A model generated the notes under the pieces. It saw only the letters and a program-made list of their open reading frames with translations. It was not told the DNA's origin and did not search any database. This document shows positions 19,602 to 28,249 of a stretch of 64,000 nucleotides of DNA, in pieces. Both the position numbers and the translations under genes were made by a program. Every line of letters begins with the position of its first letter. The first letter of the stretch is position 1. The stretch comes from Pseudomonas fluorescens NCIMB 11764 (GTDB lineage: Bacteria > Pseudomonadota > Gammaproteobacteria > Pseudomonadales > Pseudomonadaceae): contig NZ_CP010945.1 of NCBI RefSeq assembly GCF_000293885.2, forward strand, positions 2,252,001-2,316,000. Reading direction: 5' to 3'.

Positions 19602-19703
19602 TTAATTGACCAGTTTTGATTCCGGTTTCGCAGGCGTAATCAGGATGTTGTAAGCGTTATTGGAAAGTGCAGTTAGTCGAGTTTGCAGATTTGCTTTGCG
19701 CAT
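19602..19703 (-). CDS. Putative RiPP precursor peptide, 33 residues
   Basis: Too short for normal gene calling, but supported by AGAGG eight bases before the ATG at 19703, a stop at 19602-19604, and its place as first gene of a modification operon. The peptide begins MRKANLQTRLTAL, continues SNNAYNILI and ends KPESKLVN. It is basic near the start and rich in Asn, Leu and Thr. It has no Cys, and two Ser and three Thr in all. The lack of Cys argues against a thiazole product; Ser/Thr, Tyr or Lys could be modified or carbamoylated. I do not recognise the family. Confidence 0.68.
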   Translation of the reverse strand: MRKANLQTRLTALSNNAYNILITPAKPESKLVN

Positions 19704-19730
19704 AATAAGAACCTCTCGTTTGTTTGGGTT

Positions 19731-19746
19731 GAAGTCATTTGACTTC
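19731..19746. promoter_or_regulatory. Perfect 16 bp palindrome at the presumed transcription start
   Basis: GAAGTCA-TT-TGACTTC lies just downstream of the candidate -10 and before the peptide's ribosome binding site. It could be a repressor operator or an mRNA hairpin. No regulator gene lies inside the island. Confidence 0.5.
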
Positions 19747-19753
19747 ATTTGCG

Positions 19754-19782
19754 AAGCTATTCGCCTTGTAATTGGTAGTCAA
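19754..19782 (-). promoter_or_regulatory. Candidate sigma-70 promoter of the peptide operon
   Basis: On the minus strand TTGACT and TAGCTT are separated by 17 bases, ending about 50 bp before the peptide start codon. The -35 is good and the -10 weak, which would suit a regulated promoter. Confidence 0.4.
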
Positions 19783-19793
19783 TAACTCAACTT

Positions 19794-19844
19794 GTAGGAG
19801 TGTTCGTGTTTAATGGGTTTATATGTCCTACCCAAAACTCCTAC
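19794..19844. promoter_or_regulatory. Inverted GTAGGAGT/ACTCCTAC pair upstream of the peptide operon
   Basis: GTAGGAGT at 19794-19801 is mirrored by ACTCCTAC at 19837-19844, and a third TCCTAC lies at 19826-19831. The spacing suits a looped or two-site activator region upstream of the candidate promoter. The remaining stretch to 20015 shows no convincing gene. Confidence 0.35.
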
Positions 19845-20015
19845 TTAAAGCTATTTTTTTTAAGGTAATCAAATTGTTGCGGATATACACTTCAGCCACA
19901 CTTACGCAGATGTATTCTGAAACGGTCTTAATCGGTAGTATTTGGTTACGTAATGGCTGGCCTCGTGGGGACTTCAACCAATACCAGAAAAATATTGACC
20001 AAGAAGAGGAGAAGA

Positions 20016-20264
20016 ATCCTGATTGACGAATGCCAGAACCTCACGCCGCACCAGATGAAAACCATCATCACCCGTGCCGGCGCCGGTTCCAAAGTGGTGT
20101 GCCTGGGCAACCTGGCGCAGATCGACACCCCTTACCTGTCCGCGACCAGCTCCGGGCTGACGTACCTGACTGAACGCTTCAAGGACTTCCCGAACGGCGT
20201 TCACATCACCCTGCAAGGGGTGCCACGTTCGATTCTGGCCGAATACGCCGAATCGCATCTGTAA
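20016..20264 (+). pseudogene. Displaced phoH 3' fragment, right copy of the direct repeat
   Basis: Encodes only the last 82 residues of PhoH, starting at the Walker B strand (ILIDECQNL) and ending at the normal stop. It has no own start and lacks the PIN domain and Walker A. The frame stays open upstream by chance for a few codons into AT-rich DNA. It is followed by its own terminator and then moaC, the usual neighbour of phoH. This suggests it is the original chromosomal 3' end displaced by island insertion. Confidence 0.9.
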
Positions 20265-20276
20265 CCACGTCACCGA

Positions 20277-20308
20277 AACCGGGCGGCCCCAAAGCCGCCC
20301 GGTTTTTT
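20277..20308 (+). terminator. Terminator after the phoH fragment
   Basis: The hairpin AACCGGGCGGC...GCCGCCCGGTT is followed by a run of T. It is related to, but differs in the loop from, the terminator at 13624-13655. Confidence 0.8.
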
Positions 20309-20415
20309 TATGCCTGACACAGCTCCTACAGGGGGATGTCAGCCAGCGGATAATCTTGCGTGCGGAAATTTGACCCACAGGTTTACAATCGAGGCTCTTG
20401 ATCAGGAGTAACCCT

Positions 20416-20889
20416 GTGCTGACTCATCTCGATTCCCAAGGTCGCGCCCACATGGTCGACGTCACCGAAAAAGACGTGACGTTCCGTGAAGCGACGGCCC
20501 AGGCGCTGGTGCGCATGCTGCCCGAAACCCTGCAAATGATCGTCAACGGCGGCCATCCCAAGGGTGATGTGTTCGCCGTGGCGCGCATCGCCGGCATCCA
20601 GGCCGCGAAGAAAACCAGCGACCTCATTCCTCTGTGCCACCCGTTGATGCTCACTGGCGTCAAAGTCGAACTCAGCGCTGAAGGTGACGACACCGTGCGC
20701 ATCGTCGCGCGCTGCAAGTTGTCCGGGCAGACCGGCGTCGAGATGGAAGCGCTGACCGCCGCGAGCGTTGCGGCGCTGACCATCTACGACATGTGCAAGG
20801 CCGTCGATCGCGGCATGACCATTGAAAGCGTGCGCCTGCTGGAGAAACTCGGTGGCAAGAGCGGCCATTTCCTGGCGGATCAACCATGA
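20416..20889 (+). CDS. moaC: Cyclic pyranopterin monophosphate synthase MoaC
   Basis: Second half of the first step of molybdenum cofactor synthesis: forms cyclic pyranopterin monophosphate from the MoaA product. A GTG start at 20416 with CAGGAGT eight bases upstream gives 157 residues, beginning with [15 protein letters not shown], the normal family start. Conserved motifs are [15 protein letters not shown] and [20 protein letters not shown]. It overlaps moaD by four bases, forming a moaCDE operon. Upstream lies the phoH fragment. Confidence 0.97.
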   Translation: MLTHLDSQGRAHMVDVTEKDVTFREATAQALVRMLPETLQMIVNGGHPKGDVFAVARIAGIQAAKKTSDLIPLCHPLMLTGVKVELSAEGDDTVRIVARCKLSGQTGVEMEALTAASVAALTIYDMCKAVDRGMTIESVRLLEKLGGKSGHFLADQP

Positions 20890-21128
20890 ACGTTACCGTG
20901 AAGTTTTTCGCTCGTTATAGAGAGGCACTGGGCGTCGACTCGGTGAAGGTCGAAGGCGATTTCGCCACCGTCGATGACGTTCGCGCGCTGTTGGCCAAGC
21001 GTGATGGCGCCGAGGTATTGAGCGAACAGAACCTGATGTGCGCCCGCAACGAAGACCTCTGCCAACTCGACGAACCGGTGAGCGATGGCGACGAAGTGGC
21101 GTTCTTCCCGACCGTGACCGGGGGCTGA
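20886..21128 (+). CDS. moaD: Molybdopterin synthase small subunit MoaD
   Basis: An 80-residue ubiquitin-fold sulfur carrier. It ends in the required Gly-Gly (FPTVTGG), which becomes a thiocarboxylate and delivers sulfur in molybdopterin synthase. The start [16 protein letters not shown] is typical. The ATG overlaps the moaC stop, so translation is coupled. Its partner MoaE is encoded three bases downstream. Confidence 0.96.
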   Translation: MNVTVKFFARYREALGVDSVKVEGDFATVDDVRALLAKRDGAEVLSEQNLMCARNEDLCQLDEPVSDGDEVAFFPTVTGG

Positions 21129-21131
21129 GCC

Positions 21132-21584
21132 GTGGCCATTCGTGTGCAATCCACGGCGTTCGATCCGGGCGCCGAAGTCAACGCCATGCACGCCGCCAAT
21201 GTCGGTGTCGGCGCGGTGGTGAGTTTTGTCGGCTACGTGCGCGACTTCAATGACGGGCTAGACGTTGCCGGGATGTTTCTTGAACACTATCCGGGCATGA
21301 CCGAAAAGGCCCTTGGCAAGATTGTCACCGAGGCCGAGCAGCGCTGGCCGTTGCTCAAGCTGGAAGTGCTGCATCGCATCGGCGCGCTGGAGCCTGGCGA
21401 GCCGATCGTCTTTGTCGGCGCCGCCAGCGCCCACCGCCAGGCGGCGTTCGACGCCTGCGCCTTTGTCATGGACTACCTGAAAACCCGTGCGCCGTTCTGG
21501 AAGAAGGAAAACACCAGCGATGGTGCGCGTTGGGTTGAAGGGCGTGACAGTGATCATGCGGCGGCGGATCGCTGGAAGCAGTGA
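21132..21584 (+). CDS. moaE: Molybdopterin synthase catalytic subunit MoaE
   Basis: 150 residues; GTG start three bases after moaD. MoaE converts cyclic pyranopterin monophosphate to molybdopterin using the MoaD thiocarboxylate. Family motifs are GAVVSFVGYVRD, LEHYPGMTEKAL, HRIGALEPGEPIVFVGAAS and APFWKKE, with the active-site Lys residues. Last gene of the moaCDE operon. The cofactor made here is needed, for example, by the formate dehydrogenase at 60080. Confidence 0.97.
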   Translation: MAIRVQSTAFDPGAEVNAMHAANVGVGAVVSFVGYVRDFNDGLDVAGMFLEHYPGMTEKALGKIVTEAEQRWPLLKLEVLHRIGALEPGEPIVFVGAASAHRQAAFDACAFVMDYLKTRAPFWKKENTSDGARWVEGRDSDHAAADRWKQ

Positions 21585-21610
21585 TCAAACGTTTTTGTCG
21601 GCTGCTCTGG

Positions 21611-21710
21611 CCCCATCGCGAGCAGGCTCGCTCCCACAGTTGATCTGCATGAACTCAAAATTTGTGTACGACGACGTTCCCCTGTGGGAGCGAGCCTGCT
21701 CGCGATGGGG
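21611..21710. repeat. REP pair (BIME)
   Basis: CCCCATCGCGAGCAGGCTCG at 21611 and its inverted partner ending GCCTGCTCGCGATGGGG at 21710, separated by about 40 bp. It lies between moaE and the binding-protein gene. Confidence 0.9.
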
Positions 21711-21896
21711 TCATTAGCTTCACCCAATACCTTCATTGCTCACCACCCGACTATCGGCCGGCACATTTTCCTTCCTCTAATTGACGCTTCATACATAAAA
21801 GTCCAGTATGGAATTATAAGTACAAAAAGCGCATTCCCCCGTTTCTGCTCTTTCTTCTGTCTTGCCAAACCAACAACAACCCGCGAGAGAACGAAC

Positions 21897-22673
21897 ATGA
21901 AGAAATTCCCCCTCATCACCGGTCTGGCCCTGAGCCTGTTGGCGTGCAGCACTTTGTTCGCCGCCGAGAAAACCCTGCGTATCGGCATCGAAGCGGCTTA
22001 CCCGCCGTTTGCGTCCAAAACCGACAAAGGCGAAATTGTCGGTTTCGACTACGACATCGGCAATGCCTTGTGCGCGCAGATGCAGGTCAAGTGCGTCTGG
22101 GTCGAAGGTGAGTTCGATGGCCTGATTCCTTCCCTGAAAGTGAAGAAAATCGACATGGCGCTGTCGTCCATGACCATCAACGAAGACCGCAAGAAGTCGG
22201 TGGATTTCACCCACAAGTACTACTTCACCTCATCGCGTCTGGTGATGAAAGAAGGCGCAACCGTGGATGATCAGTACGCCAGCCTCAAGGGCAAGACCGT
22301 CGGCGTGCAGCGTGCGACCACCACCGATCGTTACGCCACCGAGGTGTTTGAACCCAAGGGCATCAACGTCAAGCGTTACGGCAACAACGAAGAGATCTAC
22401 ATGGACCTGGCGGCTGGTCGCCTCGATGCCATTTTTGCCGACACCATCCCGCTGAACGACTTCCTGTCGATGCCCCGTGGCAAGGGTTACGCCTTTGTTG
22501 GCCCGGAGCTCAAGGACCCGAAATACGTGGGTGAGGGGGCCGGGATTGCGGTGCGCAAGGGCAACACCGAGTTGGTCAGCCAGTTGAACACGGCCATCGA
22601 CGGCATTCGCGCCAGTGGCGAGTACCAGAAGATTTCGGACAAGTATTTCAAGTCTGATATCTACGGCGACTGA
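21897..22673 (+). CDS. Periplasmic cationic amino-acid binding protein (ABC transporter)
   Basis: 258 residues with a signal peptide ([22 protein letters not shown]) and a SBP_bac_3 fold of the HisJ/ArgT/LAO type: [55 protein letters not shown], and a late [12 protein letters not shown]. The ATG at 21897 follows GAGAGA. Predicted ligand is a basic amino acid or derivative. No permease or ATPase gene is adjacent, and REP pairs stand on both sides, so it probably works with transporter parts encoded elsewhere. The exact ligand is not certain. Confidence 0.9.
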   Translation: MKKFPLITGLALSLLACSTLFAAEKTLRIGIEAAYPPFASKTDKGEIVGFDYDIGNALCAQMQVKCVWVEGEFDGLIPSLKVKKIDMALSSMTINEDRKKSVDFTHKYYFTSSRLVMKEGATVDDQYASLKGKTVGVQRATTTDRYATEVFEPKGINVKRYGNNEEIYMDLAAGRLDAIFADTIPLNDFLSMPRGKGYAFVGPELKDPKYVGEGAGIAVRKGNTELVSQLNTAIDGIRASGEYQKISDKYFKSDIYGD

Positions 22674-22679
22674 GCAATC

Positions 22680-22795
22680 GCATCGCCAGCAGGCTGGCTC
22701 CCACAGTTGAATGCATTTCCAAGGTGGGCCAGCCTGTGAGTACATTCCAGGGTGAGAGCCCGCCACTGTGGGAGCCAGCCTGCTGGCGATGCGGT
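22680..22795. repeat. REP pair (BIME), second subtype
   Basis: ATCGCCAGCAGGCTGGCTCC near 22682 and the inverted GGGAGCCAGCCTGCTGGCGAT ending near 22792. Same subtype as one half of the pair inside algK. Confidence 0.88.
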
Positions 22796-22953
22796 CGTGG
22801 GATCATGCAAATCTCTGGAAACAGCCCGAATTTAATCCCTTCTTAACCGCCTTATCGTTTATTTCCCGACATCTATTCCATGCGCCCCGGGCTCTCCAAG
22901 GTCCGGGCCAGCGTGTAGACTTCCGGTCAATCGAAATCTAGAAGGGAAACGCA

Positions 22954-23463
22954 ATGAGCGAGGAAACGATGCGGTTGGGCCGTGAGCGGCGCTACCTGGT
23001 GTTGCTGGGCATCATCTGCCTGGCGCTGATCGGTGGCGCGCTGTACATGCAAATCGTACTGGGCGAGGCACCGTGCCCGCTGTGCATCCTGCAACGCTAT
23101 GCCTTGCTGCTGATCGCCATCTTCGCGTTCATCGGTGCGGCGATGCGCACCCGCCGCAGCATCACGGTGTTTGAAACCCTGGTGGTGATCTGCGCCCTGG
23201 CAGGCGTCGGCGTAGCCGGGCATCACGTCTATACCCAGTTCTATCCGGCGGTGAGCTGCGGCATCGATGTGTTGCAGCCGATTGTCGATGGCCTGCCGCT
23301 GGCGAAGATCTTCCCGCTGGGGTTCCAGGTCGATGGTTTCTGCTCCACGCCGTACCCGCCGATCCTCGGTCTGTCGCTGGCACAGTGGGCGTTGATCGCT
23401 TTTGTACTGGTGGTGGTGCTGGTGCCGTTGCTCACTTCGCGTAACCGCAAGACGCTGCACTGA
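22954..23463 (+). CDS. dsbB: Disulfide bond formation protein B
   Basis: 169-residue inner-membrane oxidase that re-oxidises DsbA and passes electrons to quinone. Four hydrophobic helices are visible. The first periplasmic loop carries CPLC (about residues 41-44, in APCPLCILQRYAL), and the second loop carries Cys in VSCGID and GFCSTPYPP. The start follows AGAAGGGAAACGCA. A strong terminator closes the gene at 23495-23534. Standalone, upstream of the cyo region. Confidence 0.96.
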   Translation: MSEETMRLGRERRYLVLLGIICLALIGGALYMQIVLGEAPCPLCILQRYALLLIAIFAFIGAAMRTRRSITVFETLVVICALAGVGVAGHHVYTQFYPAVSCGIDVLQPIVDGLPLAKIFPLGFQVDGFCSTPYPPILGLSLAQWALIAFVLVVVLVPLLTSRNRKTLH

Positions 23464-23494
23464 GATCATTCGCCGCATCGCTGAATAACACCTG

Positions 23495-23534
23495 AAAACG
23501 CCCCGGCCCTCGTTGAGAGGGCCGGGGCGTTTTG
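23495..23534 (+). terminator. Terminator of dsbB
   Basis: Long perfect hairpin AAAACGCCCCGGCCCTC / GAGGGCCGGGGCGTTTT with a five-base loop, 30 bp after the dsbB stop. Confidence 0.93.
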
Positions 23535-23539
23535 CCTTT

Positions 23540-24293
23540 CAGGGGTGCGGAAAAAAAGACCTTGATGCGCGACAAGAACGGGTGCGGCACATGTGCGACA
23601 TGTTGTCACAGTGCGAGTGTCGCAAGACGTTTCAACGAGTCGGATTGGTACGTGTAGACGCAATGAAATTGGCCTGATTATTTCGCTGCTGGCTTCAACG
23701 CTCTCAACCTGGAACAGGCCGTTTTAACAGGCTCTGGCAAATTGCCAGAACCCTTGTCACATGGGGGCTTGGGCTGGGTCGAAGGGGAGGGCAGAGCCTT
23801 CGATACTGTCTGAACTGCGTGCGGTAGACCTACTATTTTTGGTGTTTTTGTTGAGAATCAATTTCGATAACATGGCGCACTTTTGCAAAAAACGTCAAGG
23901 ATTGTTGCTGGAATGGATAAAAATTATTTCGGGATGAGACATGGTTTATGAATCGTTACATATCTACAATCGCCCGCACTGAATTCCCGGCACTGCTCAC
24001 CCTGACTCAGGTGCATGAGCAGCAATAGGACGTCGAGAAGCCGGATGGCTTCATGCGATGCCTCTGGTGTCGGTGCCTTCCAACTATCCGCACCAAATGG
24101 AATTGGTCTGTAACAAGGCCTTTGACCACGAATTCGAATAAGAACTCACCGCTGGCCCAGGATTTGTCGAGCAGCGTCTGACGCGCGACGGGCAGCCACT
24201 TATTCAATCCAAGAAAATGCCAACCCTTGGCAGGGTGAAGTGTTGGCGATCAAAACCCAACTGCATTGCGCAAGCTGCTTTAGAGGTCGTGAG
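23540..24293. other. Long intergenic region before cyoA
   Basis: About 750 bp with no intact gene. The sequence around 23852-23870 (TTGAGAATCAATTTCGATAA) is AT-rich and dyad-like and might be a regulator site for cyo. A possible decayed reading frame lies at 24058-24290 (separate entry). Confidence 0.4.
24058..24290 (+). pseudogene. Possible decayed coding remnant
   Basis: An ATG at 24058 opens 27 protein-like codons (MPLVSVPSNYPHQMELVCNK, then AFDHEFE), then a TAA at 24139-24141. The same frame continues with [20 protein letters not shown]. The run looks like a real protein cut by a nonsense change, but I do not recognise it and no ribosome binding site is clear. Confidence 0.25.
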
Positions 24294-25238
24294 ATGAGTA
24301 AAAACAGGTACCCCAGACTACTAGGCTTATTGCCGCTGATCGGCACATTGCTGCTGTCAGGCTGCAACATGACCTTGCTCGATCCCAAGGGCCAGGTTGG
24401 CCTGGACGAGCGAAACCTGATCATCACCGCAACGCTGCTGATGCTGTTGGTCGTGGTTCCGGTCATCATCATGACGTTCCTGTTCGCCTGGAAATACCGC
24501 GCGTCCAACACTGACGCCGTCTACACGCCAAAGTGGTCGCACTCCACCAAGATCGAAATCGCGGTGTGGGCTGTTCCGGTGCTGATCATCATTGCCCTGG
24601 GTTACGTCACCTACAAGTCGACCCACGCGCTGGACCCGTACAAGCCGCTGGAATCCGACGTCAAGCCAATCACCATTGAAGTGGTCGCGCTGGACTGGAA
24701 GTGGATGTTCATCTATCCGGAGCAAGGCATCGCCACCGTCAACAAGATCGTGTTCCCGGCGCACACGCCGATCAACTTCAAGGTGACTTCGGACTCCGTG
24801 ATGAACTCGTTCTTCATCCCGGCGCTGGGCGGCCAGATCTACGCGATGGCCGGCATGCAGACCAAACTGCACCTGATCGCCAACCAGAACGCTGAAATGG
24901 ACGGTATCTCCGCCAACTACAGCGGTGCTGGTTTCACCGGTATGAAGTTCAAAGCTATCGCCACTTCCCAGGAAGATTTCGACGCCTGGGTCAGCGAAGT
25001 CAAAAAGGCACCTAAACAGCTTGAAAAAGCTGAATACGAAGCCCTTTCCAAGCCAAGCCAGAACAACCCAGTCGAGCTCTACTCCTCGGTCACGCCGAAC
25101 CTGTTCCAGATCATCGTCGACAAGTACGAAGGCATGAAACCGGGCAAGCCGCTGCACCACGAGAAGAAAGAGCACGAAGTGGCCGCCACGGAAGGGATGG
25201 ACATGAGTTCGCATTCAGCTGCCGGGGCAGAGGAGTAA
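24294..25238 (+). CDS. cyoA: Cytochrome bo3 ubiquinol oxidase subunit II
   Basis: 314 residues, a lipoprotein: signal region ends in [18 protein letters not shown]. Two membrane helices follow ([38 protein letters not shown]) and then a periplasmic cupredoxin domain ([41 protein letters not shown]) that lacks CuA ligands, as in quinol oxidases. The ATG at 24294 follows GAGGTCGTGAG. First gene of cyoABCDE; the oxidase is a proton-pumping terminal oxidase used at high oxygen. Confidence 0.97.
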   Translation: MSKNRYPRLLGLLPLIGTLLLSGCNMTLLDPKGQVGLDERNLIITATLLMLLVVVPVIIMTFLFAWKYRASNTDAVYTPKWSHSTKIEIAVWAVPVLIIIALGYVTYKSTHALDPYKPLESDVKPITIEVVALDWKWMFIYPEQGIATVNKIVFPAHTPINFKVTSDSVMNSFFIPALGGQIYAMAGMQTKLHLIANQNAEMDGISANYSGAGFTGMKFKAIATSQEDFDAWVSEVKKAPKQLEKAEYEALSKPSQNNPVELYSSVTPNLFQIIVDKYEGMKPGKPLHHEKKEHEVAATEGMDMSSHSAAGAEE

Positions 25239-25241
25239 ACG

Positions 25242-27272
25242 ATGTTTGGTAAATTAAGTTGGGAAGCGGTCCCGTTCCACGAACCGATCGTGATGGTGAC
25301 CATCGCCATGATCGCGCTCGGTGGTCTGGCGCTGTTCGCTGCAATCACCTATTTCAAGAAGTGGACCTACCTGTGGTCCGAGTGGCTGACCTCGGTCGAC
25401 CACAAGAAAATCGGCGTGATGTACATCATCGTTGCCATGGTCATGCTGCTGCGCGGTTTTGCCGACGCCATCATGATGCGTACCCAGTTGGCCATGGCCA
25501 CCGAGGGTTCGCCTGGCTACCTGCCACCTGAACACTATGACCAGATCTTCACCGCTCACGGTGTGATCATGATCATCTTCATGGCGATGCCATTCTTCAC
25601 CGGCCTGATGAACCTTGCAGTGCCGCTGCAGATCGGCGCGCGTGACGTTGCCTACCCGTTCCTGAACTCCCTGAGCTTCTGGCTGCTGGTCTCCGGCGTC
25701 GTGCTGATCAACCTGTCCCTGGGCGTCGGCGAATTCGCCAAGACCGGCTGGGTTGCCTATCCACCGCTGTCGGGCCTGCAATACAGCCCGGGCGTGGGGA
25801 TGGATTACTACATCTGGGCGCTACAGCTCTCCGGGTTGGGGACGACGCTGACGGGGGTCAACTTCCTGGCCACCGTGCTGAAGATGCGTACCCCTGGCAT
25901 GAAGCTGATGGACATGCCGATCTTCACCTGGACCTGCACCTGGGCCAACGTCCTGATCGTGGCTTCGTTCCCGATCCTGACCGCTACCCTGGCACTGCTG
26001 ACACTTGACCGTTACATGGATTTCCACATTTTCACCAATGAACTTGGTGGCAATCCGATGATGTACGTCAACCTGTTCTGGGCCTGGGGTCACCCCGAGG
26101 TTTACATCCTGATTCTGCCGGCGTTCGGGATCTTCTCCGAAGTCATCTCGACCTTCACCGGCAAGCGTCTGTTCGGCCACCACTCGATGGTCTATGCATC
26201 GGGCGCGATCTCGATCCTGGGCTTCATGGTCTGGCTGCACCACTTCTTCACCATGGGTTCGGGTGCCAGCGTCAACGCCTTCTTCGGTCTGGCGACGATG
26301 CTGATTTCGATCCCGACGGGGGTGAAGCTGTTCAACTGGCTGTTCACCATTTACCAAGGGCGTCTGCGTTTCACCAGCCAGGTTCTGTGGACCCTGGGCT
26401 TCATGGTGACCTTCGCCATCGGCGGCATGACCGGCGTACTGCTGGCCATTCCGGGTGCGGACTTCGTCCTGCACAACAGCCTGTTCGTGATCGCTCACTT
26501 CCACAACGTGATCATCGGCGGTGCGGTATTCGGTTACATCGCCGGCTTCGGCTTCTACTTCCCTAAAGCGTTCGGCTTCAAGCTGCACGAAGGTTGGGGC
26601 AAGGCAGCGTTCTGGTTCTGGATCTCGGGCTTCTTCGTCGCGTTCATGCCGCTCTATGCACTGGGCTTCATGGGCATGACCCGTCGTCTGAACGCCACCA
26701 CCAACCCTGAGTGGGTGCCGTACCTGTACGTCGCCATGTTCGGTGCGGTGATGATCGCTGTGGGCATCGCCTGCCAGCTGATTCAGCTGTACGTCAGCGT
26801 GCGTGACCGCAACAAGCCGGAAAACATGTGCGAACACGGCGACCCGTGGAATGCCCACACGCTGGAATGGTCGACCTCGTCGCCACCACCGTTCTACAAC
26901 TTCGCCGTGCTGCCAAAAGCGGAAACCATCGATCCGTTCACCGAAGCCAAGGAAAACGGTACCGCGTACCAGGCTCCTGCTCGTTACGAACCGATCCACA
27001 TGCCAAACAACACCGCGACCGGCCTGGTCATGGGTGCTCTGTTGACCGTGTTCGGTTTCGCGATGATCTGGCACATCTGGTGGCTGGCCATCGTTGGCCT
27101 GGTCGGCACCGTGGGCTACTTCGTGATCCACGCTGCCCGCGATGATCAAGGCTATATGGTGCCGGTCGACGTGATCGAGCGCATTGAAGCCGAGCAGCAC
27201 AAGCGTCTGGTCGCGGCCGGGAAAATCCCAGCCTCCGCCACCCGTGTTGAAACCTCGTTGGAACAGGCTTAA
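25242..27272 (+). CDS. cyoB: Cytochrome bo3 ubiquinol oxidase subunit I
   Basis: 676 residues with about 15 membrane helices; the catalytic heme-copper subunit. Motifs include [15 protein letters not shown] (low-spin heme His), [17 protein letters not shown] (CuB His and cross-linked Tyr), a [11 protein letters not shown]is pair and the heme-ligand region [11 protein letters not shown]. It starts three bases after cyoA and is followed by cyoC after three bases. Length is typical of E. coli CyoB. Confidence 0.98.
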   Translation: MFGKLSWEAVPFHEPIVMVTIAMIALGGLALFAAITYFKKWTYLWSEWLTSVDHKKIGVMYIIVAMVMLLRGFADAIMMRTQLAMATEGSPGYLPPEHYDQIFTAHGVIMIIFMAMPFFTGLMNLAVPLQIGARDVAYPFLNSLSFWLLVSGVVLINLSLGVGEFAKTGWVAYPPLSGLQYSPGVGMDYYIWALQLSGLGTTLTGVNFLATVLKMRTPGMKLMDMPIFTWTCTWANVLIVASFPILTATLALLTLDRYMDFHIFTNELGGNPMMYVNLFWAWGHPEVYILILPAFGIFSEVISTFTGKRLFGHHSMVYASGAISILGFMVWLHHFFTMGSGASVNAFFGLATMLISIPTGVKLFNWLFTIYQGRLRFTSQVLWTLGFMVTFAIGGMTGVLLAIPGADFVLHNSLFVIAHFHNVIIGGAVFGYIAGFGFYFPKAFGFKLHEGWGKAAFWFWISGFFVAFMPLYALGFMGMTRRLNATTNPEWVPYLYVAMFGAVMIAVGIACQLIQLYVSVRDRNKPENMCEHGDPWNAHTLEWSTSSPPPFYNFAVLPKAETIDPFTEAKENGTAYQAPARYEPIHMPNNTATGLVMGALLTVFGFAMIWHIWWLAIVGLVGTVGYFVIHAARDDQGYMVPVDVIERIEAEQHKRLVAAGKIPASATRVETSLEQA

Positions 27273-27275
27273 ACC

Positions 27276-27902
27276 ATGTCGAACTTAGTGACCAATGCTG
27301 GACACACCCATGTCGATGAACATGGGCACGATGACCATCACCACGACTCGGGCGAGATGACCGTATTCGGTTTCTGGCTCTACCTGATGACCGACTGCAT
27401 TCTGTTTGCGTCGATCTTCGCGGCGTACGCGGTACTGGTTAACAACGTAGCGGGTGGCCCGTCGGGCCACGACATCTTCGAGCTGCCATACGTACTGGGC
27501 GAAACCGCTCTGCTGCTGTTCAGCTCGATCACCTACGGCTTCGCCATGCTGGCGTTGTTCAAGGGCAAGAAGAACCAGGTCCTGGGCTGGCTGGCCATGA
27601 CCTTCCTGTTCGGTGCCGGCTTCATCGGCATGGAGATCAACGAGTTCCACATGCTGATCTCCGAGGGCTTCGGTCCTAGCCGCAGCGGCTTCCTGTCCGG
27701 GTTCTTCACCCTGGTCGGCACCCACGGTCTGCACGTGACCAGCGGTCTGATCTGGATGGCGATCATGATGTACCAGGTGCAGAAAAACGGCCTGACGGCG
27801 ACCAACAAGACCCGTCTGAGCTGCCTGAGCCTGTTCTGGCACTTCCTGGACGTGGTGTGGATCTGCGTATTCACCGTTGTTTATCTGATGGGGACTATGT
27901 AA
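27276..27902 (+). CDS. cyoC: Cytochrome bo3 ubiquinol oxidase subunit III
   Basis: 208 residues, five membrane helices, with a His-rich N-terminus ([19 protein letters not shown]) before the first helix. It shows the subunit III pattern [21 protein letters not shown] and a C-terminal [22 protein letters not shown]. It stabilises the oxidase core. Tightly spaced between cyoB and cyoD. Confidence 0.96.
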   Translation: MSNLVTNAGHTHVDEHGHDDHHHDSGEMTVFGFWLYLMTDCILFASIFAAYAVLVNNVAGGPSGHDIFELPYVLGETALLLFSSITYGFAMLALFKGKKNQVLGWLAMTFLFGAGFIGMEINEFHMLISEGFGPSRSGFLSGFFTLVGTHGLHVTSGLIWMAIMMYQVQKNGLTATNKTRLSCLSLFWHFLDVVWICVFTVVYLMGTM

Positions 27903-28238
27903 ATGGCTAACGCTCATTCCCACGATAGCCACGACGCTAGCCACGGCAGCGTCAAGTCTTACGCTATCGGCTTCATCCTGTCGGTGATCCTGACCGTCAT
28001 TCCTTTCGGCCTGGTGATGTACCCGTCGCTGCCGAAATCGCTCACCCTGTGGATCGTCTTGGCGTTTGCAGTGATCCAGGTGCTGGTGCACCTGGTGTAC
28101 TTCCTCCACCTGGACCGTTCCGCCGCGCAGCGTAACAACGTGATTGCATTTGTGTTCGCCGCGATCGTGATTGTCCTGCTGGTTGGCCTGTCGCTGTGGA
28201 TCATGTTCAGCATCCACACCAACATGATGGCGAAGTGA
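27903..28238 (+). CDS. cyoD: Cytochrome bo3 ubiquinol oxidase subunit IV
   Basis: 111 residues with three membrane helices and a short His-rich start (MANAHSHDSHDASHG). Conserved SYAIGFILSVILTVIPF and VQVLVHLVYFLHLD-type sequence. It begins immediately after the cyoC stop codon. Helps assemble and stabilise the CuB site region in the E. coli enzyme. Confidence 0.95.
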   Translation: MANAHSHDSHDASHGSVKSYAIGFILSVILTVIPFGLVMYPSLPKSLTLWIVLAFAVIQVLVHLVYFLHLDRSAAQRNNVIAFVFAAIVIVLLVGLSLWIMFSIHTNMMAK

Positions 28239-28249
28239 GGTAAATCCGG

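Noticed and set aside
19602..19703. Precursor of a thiazole-type (SagA-like) toxin
   Set aside because: The peptide contains no Cys and no YcaO gene is nearby.
19953..20264. Open frame of 103 codons containing PhoH sequence
   Set aside because: Only the C-terminal 82 residues match PhoH; the first codons come from unrelated AT-rich DNA by chance. Treated as a gene fragment.
21684..21896. Longer N-terminus for the binding protein
   Set aside because: It would start inside a REP element; the ATG at 21897 has a proper signal peptide and ribosome binding site.
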